Source of the DNA: Cylindrodendrum hubeiense
Taxonomy: Eukaryota; Ascomycota; Sordariomycetes; Hypocreales; Nectriaceae
Direction: 5' to 3'
DNA: 64,000 nucleotides
Assembly (NCBI GenBank): GCA_014621425.1
Contig: JAANBB010000165.1
Location: forward strand, 1-64,000
Below, piece after piece: positions 53,278-64,000 of the stretch. Each line of letters begins with the position of its first letter. The stretch's first letter is position 1. Under the pieces are notes generated by a model. The model was not told where the DNA came from. It made no database searches and saw only the letters and a program-made list of their open reading frames with translations. A program made the translations under genes and the position numbers.

Positions 53278-54946
53278 ATGTCCTTGACTCGATCAGCAAG
53301 CGGCCCAGCAGGCGGTCTTTCCATCAATACCGGTGCGGCCAACGCCTTGTAAGCTCTCTCACCTCCCGTTACACCAATCTCCCCGACAACAGAGAACCTT
53401 GCCCGAGCTCCACGCGATAGCTTCGGCGGCGACAAAAACGCGAAGCCTTTACCCATTGCTAACCATCCGGAATCCGCAGCGGCGCCTCTACCTCACAAAC
53501 CACTTCCTCGGGCGGACTCTTCGGCTCAGGCTCAACGCCATCCACGACTGCGACCGCGAACGGCGGCACAGGCACCAACACGATGGCGACTACTGGCGGG
53601 CTGTTTGGTGGCGCCGCGAAGCCGGGCGGCGGACTCTTCGGGCAGGCGACGACGGGGGCGGCGACGACAGGACTCTTTGGGCAATCAGCGACGCCGGCAG
53701 CGGCTACGGGAACGACAGCTGGCGGTCTGTTTGGTAACGCTGCCGCTGCCAACCCGCAACAACCCCAGGCTGCGGGAGGCGGTCTCTTTGGCAACGCGGC
53801 TGCCGGCACCGCAAACACCCAGCAACAACAGCCTGCTGGTGGCCTATTCGGAAACAAGCCCGCATCAGGAGGCGGTCTGTTTGGAGGCGCGGCCGCTACC
53901 CAGCAGACGGCTCCGGCCAGCGGTGGTATGTTTGGCCAGTCCATGCAGAACCAGCAGCAACAACAGCAGCAACAGCAGCAACCACAGCAGCAGCAGGCTG
54001 CTGGACTTTTCGGTGCTTCAACGGCACAAAACACCCAGGCCAACATGGGCGGTCTCTTTGCTCAATCACAGGCGAAGCCGGCTGGCGGACTATTGTAAGT
54101 GGCCCAGTTTAACCTTTTCGACATCTCGATGGCTAACAACATCACAGCGGTCAGACCCAACCTCAACAAACCCCCGTCATGGGCCAGTCAACAAACCAAG
54201 TCTCGGCGGTCCAGATCAACTACGACAACATCCGCCCCCGTACCCGCTTCGACGACCTCGCCAAGCCTGTGCAGGACGAGATCGCACTGCTCGACAAGGG
54301 CATCATGCGGGTCATCAAGATGAAGGACGAGATCGGCGAGTTCATGCCGCAGCACGAGCGCGACATTGAACAGCTCGGCCGCGACGTCAAGTTCGTCGAG
54401 TCCAAGTTCCGCACCGTCCAGGTCGCCCTCAACAACGACATCCAGACCGTCAAGGCCCTGCAGGACCTCACCAAGAAGAACGCCGCCGACGCCCGCCTGT
54501 GCTTCCGCGGCGCCGACAACCTCAAGCTGCCCACCCACTACCACCAGACCGGGTTGTTCGCTAGCACCTCTCGCTCGGCCGACTCGAGCAGCGCCGGCGC
54601 GGCCTCGACCCACGCCGATGCCCAGGACCTCATTACCTACTTCAACCGCATCTGCGACGATATTGAGAAGTACAAGAGACGCCTGGACGAGTACCGCGGC
54701 GAGATTGAGCGCGACATGCCCGGCGTTGAGAACGGCCTATACGAGCAGATCCGCTCGGTGCGCGACCGCAGCACCGGCGCCGCCATCGTGCAGGACCAGC
54801 TGGGCGAGGTCTTGGCCGCACTCCGTGAGACGGGCAATGCCATCGTTGCCCAGGCCGGGCAGATTGCCGACACCCGCGAGCGTCTGTCGCGGCTGCAGGC
54901 TGGCATCGTCGACAGCGGTGTCTACGCCATGGGCATGGCGGCTTGA
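53278..54946 (+). CDS. nup49: GLFG nucleoporin NUP49 (NUP58 family)
   Basis: Component of the central NSP1-NUP57-NUP49 channel complex of the nuclear pore. Exons 53278-53348, 53480-54094 and 54148-54946 give 494 residues. Exon 1 starts MSLTRSASGPAGGLSINTGA, the usual NUP49 N-terminus; the ATG at 53583 lies inside exon 2 and is not the start. Residues ~24-215 carry about a dozen GLFG/GMFG repeats separated by Gln/Asn/Ala/Thr, with a Gln-rich tract from CAG/CAA codons (53946-53999). The last ~265 residues are coiled-coil: FDDLAKPVQDEIALLDKGI, FRTVQVALNNDIQTVKALQ, NLKLPTHYHQTGLF, YKRRLDEYRGEIE. Intron 1 (131 nt) has branch GCTAAC and CAG. NUP49 rather than NUP57 or NSP1 is judged from the LPTHYH and helical wording. 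Confidence 0.88.
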
Positions 54947-55553
54947 GCATGCTAGCTACAAGACTAGCCGGTGTCCATTGAATGGGAGCTTTGGGCGGAT
55001 GCACTTTACGGGCGTGGCGAGCGTCCATTGTCCTTATATAGTGGGAGCGGAGCTTAGAGTGTCTGGTGTATGGACAAGAGCGGCGTCAGGGGACGAGGGG
55101 ATAGCAGGGGAGGACAAAACCCTAACGACATGTACGAATACAACAAAACAACAACATCATTCCGTAACAACTTGTGAATTCTAGGGTGGGGGAGGTAGAA
55201 AACGGAGATGTCAATGGCGAGTGAGGATTGAGGATTGGTCTGGATTAGAACTCTGCGGTAGATAGATACCCTCGACACCTCAAGACAAAAGACTTTGGAA
55301 AGCCAGGGATAATACGAAGCACGCCATGTTTGGTTTGGTCAAGTTTTCATTAATCCGCATCGCGCCCCGAGTTGTGGGCCTGGGTATCAAGCTGGGTGCA
55401 GTACTGCACGCATATATATACAAGTTTTTGTGATGAACGCCATGGGAACAAGTCGCTGACTGTCTCGATGCACCCTTCTCATACTGCTCCCATCTTTTCC
55501 ATTCCCCGCTCCTGTTGATGTGCTTCCAGGTTCTCGGGATAGAGGATCTAAAC
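54947..55553. other. Convergent 3' region, NUP49 / RPC31
   Basis: 607 bases between facing stops. Short frames only. AATACGAAGC and ACAAAACAACAACATC-type tracts fit 3' UTR. Confidence 0.45.
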
Positions 55554-56399
55554 CTAGAAGGTTCCCTCGCCGTCGCCTTCATCTCCATAGTCTTCGCCAA
55601 ACTCATCGCCGTTGTCGAAGTAGTTCTCGGCGTCGTAGTCACCCGCATCTTCGTCATCGTAGGCCTCGTCCTGCTCCTCCTCCTCCATGCCCTCCTCGTC
55701 TTCCAGCTCGCCACCCTCGACGCCATCTTCGTCTTTCATGGCGTCAAGTCGCTCGAGCAAGTTGCGGCCCTGGCCCTCGTCGTCGCCCTCCATGCCGAAC
55801 GCCTCCTCGGCGCTAGGCAGTGCGCTGATGTTGGTCAGCTCGAGGCGGCGGCGCTTGTACGTGCCGGGCGTCGTGGATGCCGCAGCAGCGGCGTCGATGA
55901 TGTCGAGCAGCTCGGTGGGGAACAGCTCGCGGCAAACGGGGCGTTGCGTCCAGTCGGGCAGTGCGCGCTCTTCGCGGACGAACTTGGAGGAGTAGGTGGG
56001 GACGGCTGTGAAGGGGTCGAGCGAGGCCTTGTTCTTGACGTCGTAGCGGGCGTTCATCTGGGCCTGGCCGTAGAGCTTGCGCGGGGCGGTAGGGTCGTTT
56101 AAGGAGGTGCGCTTCGAGGTGTAGAGAGGGCCGCCGTGGATCTGGTGGCGGAGGAGGAGGAGATGTTGGATGCCGCGCTTTTCCGCGATTGAGAGCGCCT
56201 TCTGCGTCGGGACTAGGTATGGCTGGGAATCTCAGTCAGTAAATTGTCTCTATTCACATTCAGAGACGCTGGGTCTCACAGGAAACAGCTCTGAGGGCCG
56301 CGCATCCGGTTCATCGCCGGTATCCCAGGGCACATTGGGGCGACCTCCTCGTCCGCCGCCTCTGCCACCGCGGCCACCTCCGCGACCGCCTCGAGACAT
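55554..56399 (-). CDS. rpc31: RNA polymerase III subunit RPC31 (RPC7)
   Basis: Subunit of the Pol III RPC82-RPC34-RPC31 subcomplex needed for initiation. Exons 56399-56280 and 56222-55554 give 262 residues. Family features: Gly/Arg-rich start (MSRGGRGGGRGGRGGGRGGR), PSELFPPYLVPTQKALS across the intron, a central segment with GPLYTS, YDVKNKASLDPFTAVPTYSS, RPVCRELFPTEL, and the very acidic C-terminus (DEGQGRN... EDEEGMEEEEQDEAYDDED) ending GEGTF. Intron 56223-56279 has GTGAGA and CAG. The acidic tail is typical of RPC31/RPC7. Divergent from HSM3-like with only 214 bases between starts. Confidence 0.88.
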
Positions 56400-56613
56400 T
56401 GGAGAGCGGCAGGCGCAGCAGACTCAATTAAGGGAGCAAGGAGCGACAGGTGATGGGGCTGCGCGCACGCTGGCAGGAGACCGTTGACGGAGAAGCTTTA
56501 CTCGCGTGCTGAGCTGACAGTTGCATGCAACAGTCACCCTCGTGGTGACGGATGGGATTTTTTTGCGGGGTGGAATGGAGGGTCCCTGAGGCAGCGGAAT
56601 TGGCTCCGCAGCC
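56400..56613. promoter_or_regulatory. Compact divergent promoter RPC31 / HSM3-like
   Basis: 214 bases between two outward ATGs, short enough that leaders and core promoters must overlap or be very short. It includes a T-tract (GGGATTTTTTTGCGGGG) near the HSM3-like side. Confidence 0.5.
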
Positions 56614-57899
56614 ATGACGCCTGCCCCGCAGCCTGGTAAGTTACCTACCTATATCTCCCACTCCCGCCTGCAACCAACACCACCACGAATTATTAATCAC
56701 TTCTTGCACAGCTTCTGTTGGCGAGAACATCATGTCCCAGAGGGTCGTCCCCGAATATAATATGGACAGAACTACCAACGTGCCCATCTCGGGCCTCGAA
56801 GAGCTGCAGGAACACATCGAGCAGCTCGAAAACGACCCCTCGGCCGCCTTCAACGCCAAGCTGTTTGACGATGTCGAGCTCCAACTCAACGGTTAGTTCT
56901 CCCGACCTCTACAGTCGCGACTCTTATTATTCTGCGGCCTCTGCTAACCAAAGCTGTCGCACAGAAACCAACATCCCTCCCCTCCTCCCGACTCTCCTCC
57001 CACCCCTCACAGCCATCCTCAAGCAAACAACCCAGGATCCTTCGCCGCTGCTCTCCCTCGCCACGAAGCTCCTCTCTCCGCTCCCCTTCACCCGCTGCCT
57101 CACAATCGCCGATCCCGACGCATTGGTCGCTGCTCTCACCTCGCCAGTCCCCGGCGCCATTCTTCTCGCCCTCGTCATCATCCACAAGGCTGCCCGTACA
57201 CCCGCCGACGCCGCCCTCCTGAGTACCCTGCCCGAAGTCGTCGAGCAGGTACTGCGCAGGTGGCTGGATAGTTCGGATGTCGGCGTGGCAGAGCGTGCCG
57301 GAAAGGTGCTGGGAGATCTGCTCGAGACCGACTGCGATATCGTTGTTGACGGCGTGAATGGCCTCTCCAGCAGCAACGGCACCAGCACTGACTTGGTGAA
57401 GCGCCGTGTCCCAGGCCACGCCCGTCTCTGGCGTCTCATTTTCCTGAAACGACCATTCCTCTCTATCATCACCACGCTCTGTGTTTCGGAAAAACCCGAC
57501 CGTCAAGTCACTCTCGCCCAGGGCCGTCTCCTGCGCTTAATCCCCCGCCTGGCCGCCCTCAACCCGCGCGCCCTCACCCAGTCGCCCTTCGCCGACCTCC
57601 TCCCAGTACCGGCGCCACTCACCGAGCAGGTTGGCCACGGTCTGTTACAGTGGGTAGCATTGAGCATGGTGGACACATCGGATATCCTCATGCACCTCAG
57701 CCTCATCGACTTTTACGAGACCTTTGTTAGCGTCATGCGTGTGTCTGGACAGTCCGCGGACAAGCTTGTGCGGGACTTGGTGAGAACCGCTGCCCAGAAT
57801 GATGAGCAGCTCAAGGCCGCCTTGAGAGGTCTTCCGGATCGAACAGTAGAAGAGGAGGCAGAGCCGCTGGCAAAATACATCAGCCAGCTCCTCGACTAA
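56614..57899 (+). CDS. HSM3/PSMD5-like proteasome assembly chaperone
   Basis: Helical-repeat protein resembling the HSM3 N-terminal domain family; yeast Hsm3 and human PSMD5/S5b chaperone assembly of the 19S regulatory particle base. Exons 56614-56635, 56712-56891 and 56965-57899 give 378 residues. Exon 1 encodes only MTPAPQP and exon 2 continues ASVGENIMSQRVVPEYNMD, with LEELQEHIEQLENDPSAAF. Long Leu/Ala/Pro-rich helices follow: IPPLLPTLLPPLTAILKQ, ARLWRLIFLKRPFLSIITT, LAQGRLLRLIPRLAALN, LIDFYETFVSVMR. It ends AEPLAKYISQLLD. The size is close to the Hsm3 family. Introns are canonical (GTAAGT/CAG, GTTAGT/CAG, branch CTAACC). The assignment rests on helical character and terminal motifs, so it is only moderate. 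Confidence 0.6.
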
Positions 57900-58195
57900 G
57901 CAACCTTGACATAGACGTGTATGATAGATACCCACGGGAGGGAAATGAAGAAAACCTAGGAATGGCTAGCTACAACTTTTATTCTAGAGACACAAAACCA
58001 GCCAGACATGAGATTGACATGATAACATGAAATATTAGAAAAACCAAATAAACCAATGTATTGTCACATCCGGTTGAAGTAACTCGTTACACACCTCCCC
58101 AGGCCGGCCACCGCCGCACAATAACCCGGGGTATTCTAAAGAAGTACCAACACCCCAACACTCTACCCCGTCCAACGCCCGGCTCGCCTTCCATC
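57900..58195. other. Convergent 3' region, HSM3-like / SEC7
   Basis: Just under 300 AT-rich bases between facing stop codons. AAATAAACC near 58047 on plus could be a 3'-end signal. No gene seen. Confidence 0.45.
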
Positions 58196-61100
58196 TTACA
58201 GCATCCTCCTCGCGTCCGCTTCGCGGTCACCCAAGGCTCCATCGTTCGTTCGGCTCACCATGGCTGAGGACCGGCGCTCAGGCACATTGCCCATGCCCTC
58301 GATGCCGAGTCCGACCTCGCCAACCCTTCGGAGAACCAGAAGGAGGGCGTTGCGCAGATCCGGCGTCAAATCCTTGGTAAGGAGCTCGACGGCGAGCGGG
58401 TAAAAGTCCGAAATGTGCGACTTGAAGGCATCGGCGGGGAACGTAACGAAGCCCTCCAGCACGTCGACCACGACTGGTCGCCAGGCCACAATGTTTCGGT
58501 GCTGGCTCTCCTCCTCAAGCGATGCGTAGCCAGCAATGATGTCCTTGCAAAGGGGCACCAGCGCCGCCTCCACATCGGGACGGCTCTCCAGTCTCTCCGG
58601 CGCGTTGTCTGCAAACATTCGGAAGAGGATCGAGATGTACGTCGCCGCTGAGCCACTCTCCTGCTTCAACAGGTTGGGGGGCTGCTTCATGAAACCCTCT
58701 CGCCAGAGTCTCATGCGCAGTTCCTTATCCTCGTTGAATCGGCGAGCGAACTGGAACGACCGCTTCAAAAGACCCATCAATCGCAATAGCTCCGCTGACG
58801 GAATGTGTGCGTAGACGGTGTCGTTTCCAAACAGCTCGTTCACAGTCTCAATCATCAAGAGCTGCAGGACACAGCGAGAGATGATGCGGTTGAAGAACCG
58901 GCGGCGAGCTGCTGTCACTACAACAGGCTGCTGTTGCAGGTTAGATGACGGCTTAAACTCCTCCAGCTGCGGTGAGTGAATAGGCAGTAACTCTTCATCA
59001 GCAGGTCGAGGAGACAAGGGTGGAATGATCGAGTCATCTTCCGAAGTAAGATGTGTCTCTTCAACACCATTGATCTTCAGAGACTTCTCGTCCACAAGCG
59101 AATCTCCGTCCCCTCGAGGGCTAGTCGAACCCGAGAAATCAAGACCGTTCGGCGGCGGCTCCAGGGAGGCTGTCGAGTTGATCGTGGTAGCAGTGAACAG
59201 CTGGTATGCCGTGGTTCTCTCGAACAGCTCACAGAAAGCGCCCACCAGCTTGGCCCAGTGTTCTGGCTGGAACTTGGTGACATTCTTCAAAATCAGCTGT
59301 TGTAGGCAGTTGCTTCCGATCCTGGAGATGGTGTCGTTTTCTTGGCAGATGCAAAGGGCCAAGAGCTCCAGGAATCTGTCTAGCATGTACTCAAGCGCAT
59401 CAAAGTAATGCGTGAACAGAGTGATCATGTTGCGCAGGGCCTGGATCATGGTTGTCGACAGCCACACAGAAAGCTCTTCATGGTTAAGGACGTTAGACAT
59501 CTCTGGCCGAGACCTCAACACCATGAAGATGGGGTACAGTTGCTGGCGCCACAAGATATCCCAGAATTCCGGAGGGAAATCACCACCGTACCTGAGAAGT
59601 GCCTCAAAGAAGTACTCCAACGCATTGGAGCGCACCTCCAGGTCCTCACCCGTCATGAGCACGTCGTGGAACGCAAAGAGCACTGGAAACCAGTAACCCT
59701 CTTCAACAGAGGTGTTAGATCTCGTTCGCTTCAGTGTATCGGCTGCCGCTTCTTCTGCATTGGCAGCACCATTCTTGCCATACTTGATCGACAAGGGGCA
59801 CTCGGGTGTCTTAAGCATCGTAGGGATCAGAGACTTCAAAAGCTCAAGAGCTGCGAGACTCTTCTTCTGAAATTTGAGGTTCTTAGAGAACTCTGTGAGG
59901 CAGACAATGAGATCCGTGAAGGCACCTTGAGAGATGACGACACCGAACTTGGTCTTGTACACTTGGTTGACGTTCTCATAGGCCAGGTTGACGATGCTCT
60001 CATGCGGCTCTCGTGCTGCCACGGTGAAAACTCCAAACATGGTCCTCCAGCCAGAACGGATGTTGTCTCCGCGTGCTTGAATCATCTGAATCAGGCATCG
60101 CAAAACCAGGTCTTTGACTGTGACGTTGTTTGAGTTGGCGAGGACGTGCTCGAATGGCTTCAGGAAATTTTTCTGGAACTTGAAACCTGCCAGCTCCTCA
60201 ATCTCCATGAACCGCATCGACAATTGACGTAGTGAATCGAGGGCGAAGAAAACAATGTTCATGTTGTTGTGGCATCCAACCCGGTTGAAGTGCTCGCCAA
60301 AGACATCCCAGATGTTGCTCCACTCAAACCTGACACGGTCCATGTTGTAGTAGCTGATCTCAACAATCTTCTGCAAGCTGTAGGTTCGGGGCGAGTCGTT
60401 GGAGCCGGAGACCTTGATCTCGTCCCAACTAACTTCTGTCAAGGCCTTCGCAAAGAAAACCATGCTCTCACCACTAAGGTGCGCGGTATTGGTGAAAATG
60501 CGGTCAACAGCGCGGATCACTTCATCTGATCGACTTTCCAGAGCAATTTCGGTTGAGAATCCCTTATGGGGAGCAACCGATCTTGGTCGGGGTCTTCGAG
60601 ATTGGGTTGAGGAACGAGAATCTGTGGTCTCCGATCTCTGAGGAGGCAAAAATCGGGCCTTAGATACGTCAGGAATAGCACTTTCGTCAACGCCACCAGA
60701 GATGAGCTGGAGTCGATCCAACTGGCTGATGCACATTAGGATATCCTTCCACGATCCACGAAGAATATTGCCCTCTGTTTGTCCAAGCTCGAGGATGACC
60801 TTCAAGGCCTCGATGTTCTTAGCCTGGATTTCCTGTGGGTTGTTCAGGTTGGTCGTGTTCTTCAAGGCGGACATGAATGCCTCCCTGGCGGTTGAAAGGT
60901 CGAAGAGGCAGGCAATCCTCGTCGAAAGCTTCATACCCTCAAGGCACAGCTTGTTGACCTCTATGTTGTGGGACTTCTGGATTTGGCTCGATAGTGTAGA
61001 GAAAAAGGACATCCAAGTGACATCAAACATGGGCCCGACATGCTTGAAGGAGGTTGCCGGAATGTACTTGTTGCCAGACTTGGTGGCATTGCGACGTTGA

Positions 61101-63479
61101 CTCTTGAAGAGATTCTTGAACAACTGCTCTGATCGCAAGGCGATCTCTTCGGATTGCTGCACGTAAGCCTCTCTCTGCAGGTCGCGACCAACGTTGGAGA
61201 GGGCCTGGCCGAGGCCTGCGGCGATGCCAATTGGTGGGGGAGCACCGGCCAGTGCGGCAGCGTCACGCTCACTCTTGAGGACGATCTCGTTGGCATCAAT
61301 CTCGTCGTAGATTCCGAGGAGATAGTCGTCGGGCAAATCAGCGTTGTCATTGATGCCTCGGTTGTTCTTGATAAACTCCTCCTTGCTCATTCGCTTGGCT
61401 ACTTTGACGCTGTGCAAATCCGTGTTGAGCAAGATGACAGAGTAGGCTAGGATGTAGGCTGTATCGGCGTTGGCGAAAGCGTTCGGGTTGCCCATAACGT
61501 ATCGCTCGGCAAACTTCAGCATGAATCGATCAATCTTCTGAGCCTCGCCGGGCAGTCGGAAGGACTGGAGGAACTGGCGAAGAGCATCGACGAAACGCCT
61601 CTTGGCAAATTCCATGGCATCCACAAAAGCATGCATGACGTCGATGTTCTTCTGGTCACCCTCACCAAGGTACTCTCCAATCTGGGCCTTGTCCAGTTTG
61701 TCCTCTCTCAAAAGGAACTCGGCGATATCCTTGGGGGTATCGCTCGGGATAAAGCCATCGCGGAGCAGCAACTTCATGCCCTTCTTTGGCTTGAAGTTAA
61801 ACTGAGCAATCGCTTTTGTGAGAGCTGTCTTCCTGGCCTTGTCCTTCTCCAGCTGGTCTGGGTCATCATCCGCCACTGGTGTAGCGGGCAGGGGTGTTTC
61901 AATGCGAGAAGCACTGTCGCTCATAGTTGGATCGATTGAAGGTCGGATGACATCCAGAGACGCATTGCCTTCCATGTTGTCTGCTCGCGTACTGTCATGG
62001 TCGCTTCTAACCGGAGCCGACCAGTTCACCAAAGACCTTAGGGTTTCAACCAAGGCCTCAAGTGAAAGTCGCTTGATGGCGTATTCCTTGGGGTAATCCG
62101 GCTCGGGCTCTGGGTGCGGCGCAATTTGGGCCACGGTGAGAGGGGGTGGCAGAGTCGCCTTGAGCTGCCATTCACTCGCGGGAGTGGTTTTTAGCCTCAT
62201 TTCCTCATAGACCTGCTCATGGATAGTGGTAATCATGACAGGTGTAGTGGAAAACTTGGACAGATCCTCAATGATGGTCTGATAGATGTTATCGACAGTC
62301 TGTTCGCAGTCATAGTTGAGATAGATCTCCACAAGGGCTCTCGGGTCGGCGCAAAGCCGGTTGAGGATGGTGACGAATTGGAGTTTCTGAGACAGTGGTG
62401 CCGTCTTCCGGGCAAGAAGGGCAAGGTAGATTTCATTCAAGAAGACCTCAATTTCTTTCTATTTGAGAGGTCAGCATCTTTTCGCAACTGGGAACGAGCA
62501 GCAACAAAAACCATACCTTGAAGGACGCCCGCATGAACTTGATCATCAACCAAAAAATCTCAGAGGAGACATTAAATATTCTGTCCACCGAGCTGGCGCC
62601 ATTGCGAGTGATGCTCAGACAGAGGTAAAACTTGACAGCCTGAAGAAAAGTCGTGGGCTCGTTGCTTTTTGTATTCTTAATAGTACAGAGAGGAGAAGTG
62701 AAGACGCCAATGTTGTTGTTGAGGAGGGTGTGGATGAGGTGGAGGGAGATGAGTTTCGAGCGCATAGGCTGGCCGCGTACGTCGTAGAGCTGGTCTGGGG
62801 GAAGGACCTTCGTCGACAAGTTGCAGAAGGAGCGGAATACCAGGTAGGCATCCCGAATGTAGACTTCGTCCTCGGCGTCCAGCACATCGTTGTCGTCTGA
62901 GAGGGAGGAGTCGGGACCCGATTGGTCGTTGGTGGACGCAGTGTCGGTATCCCTCTTCGCAGGCTTCAGCTGGGTGACCATGGTGGGCCCATCTCCGAGG
63001 TTGGAGTCGTCGAAGCTCTTTCGGTGCTCGAGGTCCTTGAGAGTGAGCTTGACGCCACTCTCTGACGGTTCTGTCATGCCCGCCTCGGATTGGGGTGCTG
63101 GTGAATCGTCGCGATCATGTTCGTCATGGGCCCCATTGGCCGAGTCGATCTGCTCAAAGGTGGCATTGCTAGAGCCGTTCTTGAGGTGGTCGAGGTGGAT
63201 GCGAGCCTCCTTCATGTGTAACCTCGTCTTGACACGCTCAAAGACGGTACCGACCATCTGGGTCAAGGTGCCCTGGGCAACCTGTTGATTTGCGGTGCTA
63301 CGCGATAGCAGGAAGACATTGTAGACTTGGCGCACAGCCTTGAGGAGGCCGGCGCCATGGACGACGATCTTATCATTGAGAACTGCAGCCAGCAGGGACT
63401 TGACGATCTGCAGCTGGACCTCAACGGCAGTGGTCTCGCCCTGGAAGCAGTTGCAGATGGTATCGATGGCCCGTTCGAT
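58196..63479 (-). CDS. sec7: SEC7 family Arf guanine-nucleotide exchange factor (BIG/Sec7), 5' partial
   Basis: Large Golgi/TGN Arf-GEF activating Arf1 for vesicle formation. Two exons: 63479-62517 and 62458-58196 (about 1741 codons in window). N-terminal upstream exons lie beyond the window. Exon A encodes DCB/HUS-type sequence: AIDTICNCFQGETTAVEVQL, LLAAVLNDKIVVHGAGLLKA, VRQVYNVFLLSRS, an acidic linker, SSEIFWLMIKFM. The HUS box reads LNRLCADPRALVEIYLNYDC. The Sec7 domain runs ~520-715 of the visible protein: FNFKPKKGMKLLLRDG, IGEYLGEGD (catalytic Glu), FRLPGEAQKIDRFMLKFAER and NTDLHS. HDS repeats follow to the C-terminus. Intron 62459-62516 is GTATGG/TAG. The 3' border of the next upstream intron has no AG (see findings), so 63479 is an uncertain exon edge. 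Confidence 0.9.
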
Positions 63480-64000
63480 CAGGGGAGGGGGTCAGCAATT
63501 GATTATATGTGTGTGTCTGCGAGAAGGTGCGCGAGTATGGACAGCAGTAGGGGCCGTAGTATTGGATGTACACGGCATCGGGGAAGCCAGGCAAGGTTCC
63601 AGGTGCAAGGAGCACGACCAGGCCAGGGAAATGAAGGTCCAACAGCGAGTCAGCACGGGCACACGATAGCGACTGAGGGGGATTGCCGGGGGGTCTTGGG
63701 GGGTTTTGGCACCACGGTACCTCCCCCGTGCGCAGCCCACGCCCACAGCGCCGCACGTCGCAAGTCGCATTTGTGCCTTGCCTGGCTGTCTGCTGGGCCG
63801 TGGACAGGGTGACAGGGGGGGCGTGCACACGCTGTGAGGTGTGTGTGGCGCTCAAGCGCTGTGGCAGATGGCAGGCCGCGCTGTGCAGAGGAGGCAAGCG
63901 ATGGAACACCCCGGTGCGATGGCACAAGCTTTGGGTGGATCCCCCTCAATGCCCTCAATGCGACGACGCTGTTTTTATTTTTCTTCTTTCTCCTCCTCGC
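63480..64000 (-). other. Probable 3' part of a long SEC7 intron
   Basis: 521 bases to the window end with no coding similarity to Sec7 proteins in any frame. The minus strand carries a perfect TGCTGAC branch-like sequence followed by CCCCCTCCCCTG directly before the first Sec7 codons. If this is intronic, the intron is at least 520 nt, much longer than the others in this gene. Confidence 0.5.

Noticed and set aside
53583..53585. ATG 53583 as the NUP49 start
   Set aside because: An upstream exon at 53278-53348 plus 53480 onward gives the known NUP49-type N-terminus and additional GLFG repeats in frame.

Overview
The window is nuclear DNA from a filamentous ascomycete, most likely Sordariomycetes and probably Hypocreales (an inference from gene content and intron style; no species is claimed). 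Genes carry short introns, mostly 50-90 nt, with GTRNGT donors, CTRAC branch points and YAG acceptors. The gene set is fungal: KEI1 subunit of IPC synthase, fused uridine kinase, calcium-binding external NAD(P)H dehydrogenase, chitin synthase, Pth11/rhodopsin-type membrane protein and an NB-ARC/TPR NLR-like receptor. I support 26 protein genes, two of them cut by the window edges. I found no convincing rRNA, tRNA, transposon or CRISPR.

Layout. 0-15.3 kb is housekeeping: complex I 21 kDa subunit (partial), GID8, uridine kinase, external NADH dehydrogenase, NOP53, YPT6/RAB6, ribose-5-phosphate isomerase, KEI1. 15.3-27.1 kb holds a 2.2-kb upstream region, the sulfite reductase beta subunit and a chitin synthase with a pentapeptide minisatellite containing ambiguous bases. 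28.3-43.6 kb is more lineage-specific: a protein built from tandem Cys/His modules, a sugar-porter transporter, an acyl-thioesterase-like hydrolase, a Pth11-like membrane protein, a methyltransferase, an M50B-like membrane peptidase and an orphan gene. 43.9-50.7 kb is an accessory stretch with softer base composition: the NLR-like gene, an SDR oxidoreductase, a small two-exon gene and an SMP-30-like beta-propeller. 51.7-64 kb returns to housekeeping: FIP1, NUP49, the Pol III subunit RPC31, an HSM3/PSMD5-like gene and SEC7 (partial).

Many neighbours form divergent pairs sharing one upstream region (GID8/URK1, NOP53/YPT6, RKI1/KEI1, CHS/Cys-rich gene, methyltransferase/M50, FIP1/NUP49, RPC31/HSM3), and the intervening pairs are convergent. 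No metabolic operon-like cluster is evident. The most novel items are the tandem Cys/His-module protein, the NLR-like gene whose P-loop is split by an intron, and several splice oddities: a GC-AG intron, a coding exon consisting only of ATG, a stop-free intron in the chitin synthase, and a SEC7 exon whose upstream acceptor lacks AG.
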